From NCBI RefSeq assembly GCF_000220395.1, contig NW_004086916.1, positions 1-64,000 of the forward strand: DNA of 64,000 bases. Reading direction: 5' to 3'. Position 1 is the first letter of the stretch, and every line of letters starts with the position of its first letter. Origin of the DNA: Ichthyophthirius multifiliis (lineage: Eukaryota > Ciliophora > Oligohymenophorea > Hymenostomatida). The translations under genes were made by a program, and so were the position numbers. The notes under the pieces are model-generated. The model was not told where the DNA came from. It was given only the letters and a program-made list of their open reading frames with translations, and did no database searches. This document shows, in pieces, positions 1 to 13,256 of the stretch.

Positions 1-186
1 TGTGCACATTGTGTAGATTTGGGAGCTTAAAAAGAAAGTGATAGTGATAGTCTTAAAAATGTTAGAAAATAAGTAGTTTAAAGCTTTGATTAATGGAGAA
101 AAGAACATTATATGAAATATTATTCTAGAAACAATGATATTTATTCAGTAGTTAAAGAGTTAGTGAAGAAGAATATTTAAATATGA
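1..186 (+). CDS. S28 serine carboxypeptidase, 3' end only (cut by window edge)
   Basis: Only the last 61 codons and the TGA stop are in the window; frame 1 is open from base 1. It encodes the C-terminus of a peptidase S28 family protein (lysosomal Pro-Xaa carboxypeptidase / thymus-specific serine protease type). The CAHCVDL motif at residues 2-8 of the fragment carries the likely charge-relay histidine seen in the family's C-terminal C..C.HC.DL block. The rest is a charged helical tail. All 186 bases are identical to the reverse complement of 18924-19109, where a longer copy of the gene lies. TAA/TAG are read as Gln. The family assignment rests on that longer copy. The gene converges on the CX9C gene, with their stops about 190 bp apart. 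Confidence 0.8.
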
Positions 187-236
187 TTTAATTATACTTA
201 TATTTATTTTCTGATATTAAAAAAAATATTATTTTT
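1..236. repeat. Inverted duplication, copy A
   Basis: Identical in reverse complement to 18874-19109 through the S28 3' coding end and about 50 bp of 3' flank. Beyond about 236 the two copies stay only patchily similar to about 430, including a shared block around 365-410. Confidence 0.85.
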
Positions 237-377
237 TATTTTTATTTTTTATAATAAAATAAAATCATGTTTATTTTGGAAAAATTTATGTTATACTATT
301 AAACATAATATATAGTTTAATTAAGAACATTTTATTATTTAAACTTTTACAGTTTAATATTTAAAATATTATTATAA

Positions 378-909
378 TCAAGAATTTTATTTATGAGTAT
401 CTTTATTAAAATAAATATTGTTTTATTTTTATTGCTAACTAAAATATTAATCCATTAAATTTTTGCTATTTTCTCCATATTCTTCTAATTTATCTGCGTT
501 TGTTATAAATACATCATAAAACATGTTTCTTTATTAAAGTTTTGGTAAAATAGAATCATTTTCTCTCAAAAACTTTATTTTTTAGGAAAAAAAAAAAAAA
601 ATTATTTATTATATACAAAAAATTTACTTTATTTAATTCTCTTCTTTCATTAATTTTATTCTATAGCCATTACATAAAATCTTCATTTGTTTCTGCTCTG
701 TAACAATTTAGGCCTTTTTAAAATAAAATTATATATAATTCAAAAATTATTAATGTGTAAATATTTGCTACAAAAAATTGTTTTTAAATATTTAAGGAAT
801 TCATTATATATTATTTTATTATATTAAGATAATGAATTAAATAATATGTTTTATTCCCCATTTAATATAATTTGTGAATTTTTTAATAGGTTAATTAATA
901 TATTATTCG

Positions 910-942
<33 letters not shown>

Positions 943-1153
943 TTATAATTAATTGCATAAAAAATATATCTTTAATAAAAAAAATACTTATATCATGAAA
1001 ATTTTTGCATTAAAGACTCATCTTTTTTCCTGTGTGCATTAGTTCTTGACATTTTTAAAATGCTTCTAGATAACTACTGCAAGTAATCTCACCTAAAACC
1101 GGATGTTCGATATATTTATCAGTTTTTATTGAATTATAAAAAGCTAAAAGCAT
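378..1153 (-). CDS. Twin CX9C (CHCH-type) small protein
   Basis: Three exons, complement(378..572, 628..713, 988..1153), sum to 447 nt and 148 aa. Residues C25-X9-C35 and C49-X9-C59 form an exact twin CX9C pair. The last spacing is produced only by splicing out the 274-bp first intron (714-987), which supports that exon join. Twin CX9C proteins are typically oxidised by Mia40 in the mitochondrial intermembrane space and act in respiratory-complex assembly or lipid transport; I infer this location and cannot name the subfamily. The spacer between the two pairs is 13 residues. The C-terminal 90 residues are charged and have no motif I recognise. The ATG at 1153 is the first in frame. The intron contains a long A-run (911-936). 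Confidence 0.7.
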
Positions 1154-1514
1154 TTTTATTTATTTTTAAAAAATAGTTTAAATAAAAAAAAAAATAGAAA
1201 AAAATAATATATATATATATATAAAAGATATTTTAAAATATAAAAAGTATAAATTTTATATATGAAAATTTTATATCATACTAAATATTTTATATTATAA
1301 AAAAACTTGATTTTTTATAATAATTATAAATAAAGAAATAATATTTTTACATTTATAAGAATTTTAGTTTTAAAATTTATTATATATAAAATAGCAATAG
1401 TACATTCATTTAAATTTAATATTATCTTTATTTAAATTAATTTTTAGAATACTATTAAAAAGTTGTTATATAAAAATATTAATTAAAATAATAATAATAT
1501 AAAAAAGATATTAA

Positions 1515-3580
1515 ATGAATTTAAACGATAACTAAATTGAAACAAATTTAAATTAGCTTCTTTAATAAGTACATTTAAATATTTAAATACCTGAAAATTA
1601 ATTTATAAGCAAATTTTTAATTTAAAATTATAAGGTTATTAATTAATTAAACACATTCGTATAAAATGAAAAGGAAAAACATTAGAAAAATGTAGAATAT
1701 TAAAACTTCAACTAATTAATAGATATAATATAAAATAATTTCAACTAATTAACAGAGAAAATCGAATAGTGTCTATTAAAAAAGGAGTAAATTTTATAAA
1801 CATGTTTCATACGAAAATATTATATTAATTCTTTTAATAAAATTAATTTTATATATGTAATTTATATAAAAGTTAATAATATAATGAGTGTTAAATTAAC
1901 GAAGATAATTAAAATTATAATGAATTAGAAAAAATGCTTTAGAAATATGAAGCTGAGATTAGAAATCATATTAGAGTAATTAAAATATTCCTTTATATTT
2001 TTATTTTTTTATTTTTTTTTTTAACAAAAAAAACAAACAAACAAAAAACAATCAAAAAAATAAACAAATATGTTTTTAGTTAAGATAGTAATTGATGTTA
2101 TATGCGGATTCTTTAAAAAATAAAATAGAAGATTAAGAAAATGAAAAATAACAATTATTAAATATTACTAAATAAAAAATAATTGTAAATTTAAATTATA
2201 TTATTGATATATAATTTTATTAATATATATATTTTTGGGTAGTAATAAGAAAGAAATTGTTCATAGATGACAATGCAATTATAAAAGCTTTAAAGTTAAA
2301 TTTAAAATTAAGATATTTAAATTTAAGAGTCGGAACTTTAGAATAAATAAAAACTAGAAACTATATAATAGCTTGAAAATTAAATAAAAGACTTAATTTA
2401 TTATAAAGAAAAGAGTTTAAATTTAGAAAAAGTCATAGAAGTATTTAAATAAATATTAATTTTTTTTTATATATTTAACAAACAAACAAACAAAATAGGA
2501 ATAAAATAAAATATGGAATAATTTACCTAAAAAATGTACAGTTATAAGGGCTAAAAATATAAATAAAATAGAATTAAAGAAAAAATATAATAAACAAATA
2601 AAACATTCTTCAGATACTGATTTAAAGAAGAATTTAAATTTATTAAATTAAAATAATAGAAATAATTAATAATTAAACACAAGCAGTATAAATGCATTGT
2701 ATTAAAATAAGAATAATAATAATTAGAAATTATATTTTTCTCATAAAAAAGATAAAAAAAATTAAATATAAGGCTTTGTGAAAAATCAAATATTCATGAA
2801 ATCTAAGAATAATACAAAAAACTAAACAATTAATAATTAAGGAAGCTTTAAAAATAGTTTGAATATTAATTTAAATAATAATTCTAATAAAAATATTATT
2901 AATAGTACTCATAGTAATAATAATGCACTTAATTAGAAATAATAATAAAACTAAATTAATAATTAAGCAAATAATAAAACTGTTAATATTAAAAATTAAT
3001 AAGAAAATTTAATTATGAATAAATTATATAAATAAATTATAGATTAAAACAATAAATAAAAGTAAAACAATTTATTTTTATAAAATATATATATATATAT
3101 ATTAAAAAAAGTAATATTTCTATTAGTTCGATTCTTAATTAAAATAAATAAAATAATGATAAAGAACATTCAATTTTTTCTCAATTTATAATAGGATCAG
3201 ATATAAATTCTATTAATCCTAAATAACATAAAAGATCTAAAAGTTCTTAAGCTAATAAAGTAAAATGTATGTATACTTAAGGATCTACTATGGGATCTTC
3301 AGGAAGAGCTAGTAGTTTGAATTATAGAAACAATCATAATAATAATTTATCAGCTATCTATTATTCTTCATCTAATTAAATATCAAATAAAGACTAATAT
3401 TTGGATATAAGTTCAAATAGTAATTAAAATATATATTAAAAAAAATTTAATAATAACTCTATTTCAAAATAAAATAACTTTTCTACTAATCATTCATACT
3501 CTTGTAATAATTAATCAAATAGAAATGCACATAGTGCAAGTGGAAAAAGACCTTAATCTAGAAATTTTCATTAAAAATGA
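1515..3580 (+). CDS. Hypothetical coiled-coil, Asn/Gln/Ser-rich protein
   Basis: Seven exons (1515..1568, 1635..1786, 1873..1975, 2080..2184, 2243..2440, 2499..3061, 3112..3580) total 1644 nt and 547 aa, with all phases consistent. The first 220 residues are heptad-like and rich in E, K, L and Q (for example ELEKMLQKYEAEIRNHIR), indicating a coiled coil. The remainder is low-complexity Asn/Gln/Ser-rich sequence ending at TGA 3578-3580. I recognise no domain. The mixture suggests a structural or scaffold role, but that is inference. Introns are 50-105 bp and nearly pure A/T. The gene converges on the cyclophilin gene, with 425 bp between their stops. Confidence 0.6.
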
Positions 3581-3629
3581 AATTTCTTTCTTTACTTTAT
3601 TATTATATGATTATATATATAAATATAAA

Positions 3630-3677
<48 letters not shown>

Positions 3678-4005
3678 AAATTTTATAGATATTTTAATAT
3701 TAAAGCAATTATATTCTTTTTTTTAAACATTTTAATTATGAATTTATATTTTTTTTAATAGATTTTAATATAAATATGTATTTATATACGTTTAAATATA
3801 ATTAATTTTTATTAATAATATAATATTAATTATTGTATTAATAATTATCTCCATATTAATAATATATTATATATAAAACATTATATTTTTTTTTTTATTT
3901 AATAATATTATAAATTAAAATATTTTTATAATTTAATGTTTTTTTTTATAATAAAGTAATATCTTAAAAAATGTAATAATTTATTAATTTAAATTATTAA
4001 AGCTT
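3581..4005. other. Convergent intergenic region
   Basis: AT-rich 3'-to-3' spacer containing a (TA)n run at about 3636-3675. I see no gene in it. Confidence 0.6.
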
Positions 4006-6006
4006 TCACCAACTTTAGAAATTAAACTATTTTCTATGCTTTTCTTTAGGAACATAATCATAAAATTACTATGATGGATCAGTTATTTATTAAAATAACC
4101 CTGCTTTTTATATATTCTATTAATTATTTTAATCTTAATCATCATTAACTTATTAAAGTAAATCTTAAGGCATTGTAAATTTATCTTCATCTTTAATCCA
4201 TCTTTCATGTTCTCTTGATTTTTCAGACTCTATCCTTTATTATTCTTTGATTTTATCTTGTTTTTCTTTCATCATTTATTAAATGATAATTCTAAAAGGA
4301 TTTTAAGTAACAATAATTTTATCTATAAAAATTTTATTTTTTGGACGATTATCGTTTTATATATCAGATTTATTTATTTTATGCAAAGCTAATTAATCTC
4401 CTATTATTTCACCAAAAGCATTATGTTTTTCGTCTAGCCAATAACATTGTCCAAGTGTAATAAAACTAAAATAAAAAATATATATAAATATACAAATATA
4501 TACATAAATATATATATATATTTATTTATATATATTTTTATATATATATATTTATATATATATATTATTTTTTGTTTTCTATAAATTATTTATATTAATT
4601 TTAATAAATTTCAATAAAATTATATATTTTATTATCTTTTTCTTATTAATATATTTATAAATTAAATTAATTTATATTATATATTAATATATATTATTTA
4701 GTTTAAATAAAAAATTACAATTAAGATCCGTTTTAATTAGGACCTGAATTCGCCATACTTAAAATTCCGGGTTTATTATGTTTTATTTTATGATGAAATT
4801 CATCTTCGAATTTCCCCCCAAAAATAGATTAACCTCCAGTTCCGGTTCCTGTAGGGTCACCTCCTTAGACCATAAAATCTTTAATTAATCTATGGAATCT
4901 AGTTCCATTATAATAACCGTTTTCGGCTAGTTCAAGAAAATTTTCTGATGTTAAAGGTACAAAATTAGCATGAATAACTATTTATAATGTACCTAAATTT
5001 GTAATCATGGTTGCATATCCTTTCATTTGTTTATTTTTGACTTAATTATGTATAATATTTCGTATTTCTTCTTTTGTTAATCCACGATATTCTATTATAT
5101 TTTAGTTTTTGGAAAGCTAAGTAGCTGTACTAGTTACACTCATTGCAACTTAATTATTAGACTGATGTTTATGTTAAAATTCTTGGTTTCTGTCACACAT
5201 TTCAAGGTATTATTCAACTGAAATTTACTGGTTTTTTATAAGTATTTCTTTTTCTAATTTAATTTTTTTTTCTATTTTTTCGAGTTCTTCTTGATCTTTT
5301 TTTTATTTTTCTTCTTCTTCTTTATTATTGTGCTCTTCGAATTTTTTCATGACTATTTTAGTCGATTCATCTTTATTTATATATGAATTATCAGCTTCGA
5401 CTATATTTACTGAAATATTATTTTTTATATAATCAAAATTGCTAATTGTTCTATTTTATATATTCTAAGGGTCCTATAGTGTTATTATGTCTTTTGGTTA
5501 AAAAGGTTCCCCGGAAACTAAATCTTTCCAAAATTTAGGTTTACGGTTTAATTCTTCAACTGTATCCATTGCGTAGACATTTCCAGAGATTTTTATGGCT
5601 ACTATATGGGTATATTCAGTGAAGGTTTTAAAAGATATGGGATCATGGTATTCTTCTTTTTCATTTTTATGGAATGTAAGCTTGATTAAGTCTTAAGTTT
5701 TTAGGTCTTGGCCTGTTACTGGATTTTTTTTGTATTTCTTTATATATGGAATTATTGATATTAAATCGAATACAATACCATCAGGGGAACAAACGGGATT
5801 TTTGAATGGAGTTAAACTTAAACTACAACAAAAAAACGGAAGCTTTGTCATAGGGACTTTTTCAGGATCTTTTTTACCTCCCCATTCTTATGTTTGTTTT
5901 TTTTAAAAAAAAAATAAATATAGAAAATATTAATTTTTAAAAAACCCATTTTATGTTCTGTATAAGAAATAAACATTCGGTCTTTTGTATGTCTGTGTTT
6001 GCCCAT
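4006..6006 (-). CDS. PPIL2: U-box cyclophilin, PPIL2/CYC4-like E3 ligase and peptidyl-prolyl isomerase
   Basis: Three exons, complement(4006..4465, 4719..5886, 5946..6006), give 562 aa. The N-terminus starts [14 protein letters not shown], as in PPIL2, followed by an atypical U-box (about residues 35-105, with [12 protein letters not shown]). A charged helical linker follows, and then a cyclophilin domain (about 280-440) with [19 protein letters not shown] and [10 protein letters not shown]. The C-terminus ends FNFQSW, resembling the family's FGDFSSW. PPIL2 is a nuclear, spliceosome-associated protein that combines prolyl isomerase and ubiquitin-ligase folds. In the active-site region the cyclophilin Trp is in a YWLDEKH context. 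The 253-bp second intron (4466-4718) is mostly TA repeats and interrupts the FFIT motif. It shares a 286-bp bidirectional promoter region with the divergent cullin gene. Confidence 0.95.
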
Positions 6007-6292
6007 TTTTTATTTTGCTTTTTTAATTTAAGGGAATTATAGTTTTTGTTTGTTTTTTATAAATTAATAAAAAAATTTATATAAAATTATATTTTATATG
6101 TCTAATATAATGACATATACAAATATATTAGCTATAAAATTTAGAAATTTATTTATTTATTTCATTTATAATTATAATATTGAAAAATATTATATTAATA
6201 CAAAAAAGATAATATAAATTTTATCTTAATATTTAATTTTTTAAATATATATATATTTTTTAATATATATAAAAAGATTTGTATAAATAAAA
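6007..6292. promoter_or_regulatory. Bidirectional spacer between PPIL2-like and cullin genes
   Basis: A 286-bp, A/T-only divergent intergenic region. It must contain both promoters, since both genes start at its edges. No specific element can be named. That both flanking genes encode ubiquitin-ligase proteins may be chance. Confidence 0.4.
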
Positions 6293-6575
6293 ATGGAAAT
6301 TGAATAAGTAAAAGTAATAAATAATTTTTAATTTTAAATTTAAATCGGTAAAATAATAAAAAATATAAATAATTATTAATCATTTTAATTAAAAGAAAAT
6401 TCATTAAATTAAAATTATTTTGAATAAAATTGGAAAGAAATAGAAAAATTTTTATTATAAATATATAATCAAGAGGATATAAGTACATTTTGCTATCAAT
6501 ATTATTATGAAGTAAAAAAAATTAATACATATAATATAAAATATATATATATTTATATTGGAATATATAAAAATA

Positions 6576-6638
<63 letters not shown>

Positions 6639-8378
6639 TTATTATTAGTTAATTGAAGATGTTTGCGATAATGATTTTAGCGAACTTTTATATTAGAATT
6701 TACAATAATTTTACTCAAATAAATTTAACTAAGATCTTAAAAATTTTGAAACGTATATATAAATAAATATTTTTATTTTTTAAATAAATTAAACTAATAA
6801 AAGGAATGATAAATTATTAGATTAAATGGAGAATTAATGGATTAAAATTAAAAACTCTTTATTTATATTAAGCGAAATATTTAAGTAATTCGAATGTTAA
6901 TATTTATATAAATCAAAAAATCCATAATTTGAGTTAATTTTACTATAATCATTATAATTTTAATTAAATAATAATTTTGTAAATTTAAAACATATTTTAA
7001 TATAAAAAATGCTTGAATATATGTTTCTTTTAAGAGAAAATAAATAAATAAATGAATAGTAACTATTCAATTTAATGAATATGATAATAAAAGTAAATAT
7101 ATATAATTAAGATTTCAAAGATGTTTTTTTATAATAATCTAATGAATATTATTAAAATTTATCTAAATAACAAGAAACTAATTTTAATTTACCTAAATAT
7201 TTATGTGAAATTGAATATAGACTTAAATTAGAAAATAATCTAATAGAAAAATATTTATCTAAATCGACTTCTAAATAGCTTATTGAAATTACTGAAAAAA
7301 ATCTTATAACTAATAATCTTTAATTGATTTTTGAAAATGGTTTTAATAATATTATTTAAGATAAAGATTATGAAAGCTTAAGTAGATTATTTATTTTTAT
7401 AAATAGAATTGATAAAGTCGATTTCTTAAAAAAAAGCTGGAATTCTTATATTAAAAATTAAGGAATAATAATTATAAATAATGAAAATTAAGTTGAAATT
7501 GTAGTTTAGTTAATTAATTTATCTTAATATCTCGATACTATTGTTTCTAAATGTTTTGACAATAGGGAAGTTTTAAGAACATCTAAGATATATGCTTTAG
7601 AATATATTCTTTCTTTAAAAACGAACACACTTGCTGAACTTACATCTAAATACATTGATAGTAAATTAAAAAAAGATAATAAAGTAAATATATATATATA
7701 TATATATATATGTTATAAAATAATATAAATTTTAAATATTTTAAATAAAGACAATTTAAAATTATGATTAAATTGAAAAAGAAGTAAATGACGTATTTGA
7801 ACTTTTTAGATATTTACCCGCTAAAGATGTTTTTGAAGCTTTTTATAATAAAAGATTAGCAAGAAGATTATTATAAAATTAATCATATTCTAATGATTTA
7901 GAAAAGCATGTAATAGAAAGATTAAAATAAGGTAAATAAATATTAATTTATAAAAAAAAAACAAATAAAAATAGAATGTGGTGAATAATATACTATAAAA
8001 GCGGAAGAAATATTAAAAGATGTAAACAATTCTAAAAGCTTAAATAAAGAATTCTAAGATTTTCTTTAAACAAAATATACAGAATTAAATTAAAAAATTG
8101 GCTTTTAAATATCAGTATTATCTTCGGCTTCTTGGCCTATTAAAAATACACCTCTTCCTTAATTACCTTAACCAGTAAAATTGATATTTATATATTTTAA
8201 ATTTTAAAATGTAGTTTTCTTATTTCTAAAATGAATTTAAAATATTCTATTTACTTAAACATAAAGGTGTTTTCCTAAATTGGTAGCATGAAACTAGTAA
8301 TTGTGAAATTAGTGGTATCTATGGTTAAATGAAAGTAAACAAACGGAAACAAAATTATATATTTTATTTTATATATTA

Positions 8379-8432
<54 letters not shown>

Positions 8433-8635
8433 AGTATACTTTCTAAGTACATGTTATGTAAGCTTTGATTTTATTAAGTTTTAATGAAAATTCACATTTA
8501 ACTTTAGCAAATATATTAGCTCTAATTCCTATTAATAAAGATGAACTTAAAAAAACGTTGGTTTCATTGTATAATTTGAAACATACTTAAAAATTACTAA
8601 ATAAAACTGGAGAGGTAATTTTAAAATTAAATTCC

Positions 8636-8707
<72 letters not shown>

Positions 8708-9303
8708 AAATACAAAGCCAAATTAAATTGAAGATAATGATGTTTTTGAAATCAATGAGTCTTACAAAAATAAAAAGAAAGTGGTAAAAGTCTGTGCAAT
8801 ATTTTAAAAAGAAACGGTAATATTTTTTATTATTACAATATAAATATATTTTATATTATTTATTATTATCAATTAATTTCTTTTTTTAAATTATTATATT
8901 ATATTTTTTTATTTTTTATTAAGATAATATTATATTTTCTATTATTCTTATAATATAATATTTTTTTATATAAATAATTATTAAATATTTGTTTTTTTAT
9001 TTAGTCAGAAGATTCTAAAGAAACTACTGAAAAAGTCATTACAGAAAGGGGTTATATTTTAGATGCTAGTATTGTAAAAATCTTAAAAAATAAAAAATCT
9101 ATACTACATAATGAATTAATGAAAGAATTATTTGAAGATATTATGCTTCCTATTAATGTTTATATTTAAAATAAAGATTGTTTATATTTATTTATTTTTT
9201 AACAAAGGCTAATGAGGTTAAAAAAAGAATAGAAGGTTTAATTGAAAGAGAATATATCAAAAGAGATTAAAATAACCATTAAATGTATCATTATTTAGCA
9301 TGA
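6293..9303 (+). CDS. Cullin (CUL1/CUL3-like scaffold of RING ubiquitin ligases)
   Basis: Ten exons (6293..6511, 6649..6752, 6804..7683, 7751..7931, 7975..8174, 8215..8334, 8435..8614, 8718..8816, 9005..9157, 9208..9303) total 2232 nt and 743 aa, the normal cullin length. N-terminal cullin repeats are followed by the cullin-homology signature YLPAKDVFEAFYNKRLARRL and the ECG motif. The winged-helix C-terminus reads ASIVKILKNKK, in which K689 aligns with the neddylation lysine, and the end is EREYIKRDQNNHQMYHYLA. Cullins bridge a substrate adaptor and Rbx1/E2 in SCF-type ligases. I cannot decide CUL1 or CUL3 by eye. Several introns are (TA)n-rich. Confidence 0.95.
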
Positions 9304-9893
9304 AATAAATGAATTTTATAGTTTCTTAGACAAAAAATATTTAAACAAAAAAATGAAATATATTAAATTATTTATTATAATTTTATTTTCTTTTAAAATA
9401 AATAAATTTAAATTTTAGTATAATTAAATTATTTTTTATTAAAAAGAAAATATATATTAATATATATATATATATATATAATTTTTTTTTTATTCAATAT
9501 AAATAATTATATTTTTATTATTTTTTTTTTTTAAAAAAAATGACTATTTTATTATATTTTTTTAAAATAATATATATATGTAACTTTATATGTAATTTTT
9601 ACATAGATATTATATTATAATTTTATTTAAATCTATAAAAATAAATTATACTTTTAAATAATTTCTATTTGATTTTTTTTAAAAAAAATAAATAAAACTA
9701 TTTATGTTTTTTTTTTTTTATATTTTTATGATTAAATAATGAATTATTTTAATTCTTTTTCTTTTTTTCTTATTCAATAATAAAGAAAAAAACTATTTAA
9801 ATTAAACTAAAAGATATTTAATATAAAACATTTTTTTTTTTTTAAATAAAAAAGAAAATATAAAATTAATTAAAAAATATAAAATTAAGCCAA
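9304..9893. other. Intergenic spacer
   Basis: 590 bp of A/T-rich sequence between two genes in the same direction. It holds poly-A and poly-T runs and no ORF that resembles a gene. It should contain the cullin terminator and the FAR-fusion promoter. Confidence 0.6.
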
Positions 9894-12800
9894 ATGAACT
9901 TAACACAATAAAAGCATAAAATACTCGAATTTTACAGAGACAAAACAATTTTTATAACTGGTGTTACCGGCTTTCTTGGAAAAGTAATATTTGAGAAAAT
10001 TATGCGGGCATTACCTTAAGTAAAACAAGTAATAGTATTAATAAGAAACTAAAAAAACATCACTGTATAAGAAAGATTTAAAAAAGAAATCATCGACAGT
10101 GAAATATTTTCCCTTTTAAGAAAACAAAAAGGCTCTTAATTTTATAACCACATAAACGAGAAGACATAAGTAGTTTAAGGAGATCTATTTTAAGATAACA
10201 TCGGTCTTTCATAAAACGATTATAATTATATAATAAATAAGGTCAATATAATAATAAATTGTGCCTCCTCTATAGATTTCAACGCCAAATTAATAGATGC
10301 AATAAACATCAATATATAAGGCACTTTAAGGATTTTCGAATTAGCGAAAAAATGCAATAATTTATGTAATTTTGTCCATATTTCTACCTGCTATGTAAAT
10401 AGTGATAAAGAAGGCTATATTGAAGAAAAAATATACAAATGCTCATAATAAGAAAATCCTATTGAATTTTTGAATTAATTAACTAATATGCCTCCTTTAG
10501 AACTTGAATTTTAAACTAAAAGTATATTAGGGTCTTATCCGAATACTTATGTATTCACAAAATCTTTAACTGAGAGAATTCTTTAGTTTAATAAACCAGA
10601 TAATATGTCTTTAACTATTATTAGACCTGCTATTATAGGAGCTGCAGTTGAACAGCCTGTAAAAGGATGGGTATAAGGCGTAACGACGGCTTCTGCAGTG
10701 TTTCTTTTGTGTGGAATTGGAATTATTAAGCATTTAAATGCTAATCCAGATAATATTGCAGATGTAATTCCAGTAGATTGTGTTTCTGATACTATTATTG
10801 TTAGTGGGGCTTTATGCGCAGGTTCTTAAAATTTGAGAATTTTTAATAACGGGATTTCGTATAAAAATCCGATTAATTGGGAACTTACAAGGTAGTAATG
10901 TACTATTTATTGGTAGAATAATCCTTATGCAAAGTAAATAAGCCCTGTTAATGTAAAACTTATTAAAAATGAGAGAATTTTAAGTGCTTTGTAAGTCAAG
11001 AGGAGGATTCATGCTTATGGATTTAAATAAATCGCGAATATTTTCGGAAACGATTAGATGAAAAAAAATGCGGAAAGATTCCTAAAAATGGTGCATAAAG
11101 CATAAAACTTTAGCGATATTTTCAAACCTTTTTTTTTGAGAGAATTTATATTCGAAAGTAAAAAAGTAGACGAACTTTTAGGATAAATGAGTGATTTGGA
11201 GAAAAACATTTTCTATTTAGATATATCAAAAATAGATATGGAGTCATATTTTACTATGTTTAATTGGGGAATACATAAGTTTATTTTAAATCAATAGATT
11301 GAAGCTCCCTTTTCTGATGAATTTACTGATGTTCTATAAGTTCCTTAGTATTCTAATAGTAAGTTAAGTATTTTTCCACATCTTAATTATGTCCTTACTT
11401 GGGGAAAGGCATTTAAAACACGCTCTTATTAGGAATATAAACTACTTATTTTGAATTCTTAAAAAGTTTAAGAGTAATTAAAAAATCAACAAAATCAATA
11501 GGAGGCAGAAAATATAATAAAAGAAATGATTTCCAATTTCAAAATGCCGTATATAAGGGCTATGGCATGGTTTTTATAGAAAACATTCAGTAATATATAT
11601 GAGAAGATTTTAATTTATGATAAAAATTTGAAATGCTTAATCCAAAATTATGATATTAATAAAGATGGACCAATGATAATGATACCTACTCATCGTTCAT
11701 ATGTAGATTTTTTGTTAATTTCTTATATTTTTTTTGCTTTTAAAATGTAAACTCCCCATATTGCTGCAGCTGAAGATTTCCTAAATATGGCCATTGTACA
11801 TTATATATTGAGAGGCTCAGGTGCCTTTTTTATGAAGAGAAATTAGAAAAATAATAAACTTTATAAGGTTATTTTCCATGAATATATATAGATTTTACTC
11901 GAGAACAATTGCATGTTGGAGTTTTTTGTTGAAGGGACAAGATCAAGAAGCGGGAAAATGCTTCACCCGAAATTCGGGATTATGGGAATTGTATATGATG
12001 CAGTTTTTTAAGGTAAAATTAAAGATGCGACAGTATTGCCGATTTCTATTTCATATGAAAAAGTATTAGAAGGGGATAGTTTCCCGGCTGAATTATTAGG
12101 AGAAAGTAAAGTCAAGGAAAGCCTGAAAAGATTAGTCAAAGCAGCGAATGTTTTAAAGTAAAATTACGGGAAGATTTTCGTGAATGTGTGTGAGCCTTTT
12201 AAAGTTAGTGAGTATTTAAATAATGGAAACTAATCGAAAGAAAATATCCACTAGATATCTTTAAGAGTCACCCATACTCTTAATAAGGCTTTGTATTGTA
12301 CAAATACGGCTATTATTAGCTCGATTATACTTTCTTAAAGAAAAAAAGGAATAACTGAAGATTAGTTACTTGATAAATATTAATGGCTTATCGAAAAAAT
12401 AAACTAAAGAGATGGAAAATTATCTAAATATGATATATAGGAACCTTATTTAGGTACAATTAGGAATGGAATTAGACTTATGGAAGGAGTAGTTTCTTTA
12501 AAGAAAGGTATTTATTGTGTAAATAATGGTGATAAAAAGAATATTTTAATGTTACATTATTATAGAAATGGAATAATGCATTTATTTGTATAAGAAGCTG
12601 TTGTCTGTTTGGTTATGTAGACTTTTTTGTAAGAAAATAATAAAAATAATAATATTAGTATAAACATAAATAATTTATATGAAGAATGCAGCTATATTTT
12701 TGATTTGATAAATGAAGAATTTTTTTACTAATATGTTTAAAATATATAGGAATTTAAGTTGTTTTTGGTAAATTAAATGTAGAAGAATAAAGTCATTTAG

Positions 12801-13256
12801 ATTAATTAAGATTATATCAATATTTTGGATTATTAATAATTAGGTTTTTATGGAAATCTTTTATTACCGGTAATTGAAAGTTATTGGCTTCTTTTTATGA
12901 CTTTTTAAGGACAATAATAAAAAAAAGTGTCTACTAAATAATTTATTGAAAAAGTTTAATGGTTATTTGAAAAAATGTTCGATGAGAAAATTTTAACACA
13001 TCATGAGTCTTAGTCTTAAGATATTATTAAAAATGCAATAAATAAATGCAAAAAAATGGGTTTTATTAAAAGTGTGGGAGATGATCAATATATTTAAGTT
13101 GTTATAAATGATTAATAAATATAAAATATTGATAAAAAATTAGGAGTTTTCTTAAAAATTGAATTATAAAATTAAGGTAATAATATTTCACCTTCGTTGT
13201 TTGGAAAGCAAACTGCGTTAGCATAAAATAATCTTTTTTATAAAAGTAAATTATGA
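9894..13256 (+). CDS. Fused fatty acyl-CoA reductase / glycerolipid (DHAP-type) acyltransferase
   Basis: A single exon of 3363 nt encodes 1120 aa. Residues 18-30 (TIFITGVTGFLGK) are the NADPH-binding Rossmann loop of a fatty acyl-CoA reductase, and YVFTK near residue 218 is its catalytic YxxxK. From about residue 550 a PlsB/GNPAT-type acyltransferase begins, with PTHRSYVDFLLIS (about 598; HX4D variant HRSYVD) and EGTRSRSGKMLHPKFG (about 680). Together the two halves would make fatty alcohol and acyl-DHAP, the two precursors of ether lipids. A fusion of this type, TtFARAT, has been described in Tetrahymena, so this is most likely its orthologue. A peroxisomal location is inferred; the C-terminal residues are FYKSKL, and SKL is a canonical PTS1. 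That SKL ends the protein strongly supports both the stop and the location. Confidence 0.95.

Noticed and set aside
3525-3758. Plus-strand ORF running into a TA repeat
   Set aside because: It lies out of frame over the last exon of the coiled-coil gene and then reads dinucleotide repeat.
11878-12069. Standard-code ORF inside the FAR/acyltransferase fusion
   Set aside because: It is out of frame with a continuous 1120-codon conserved reading frame. It appears only because TAA/TAG are treated as stops.
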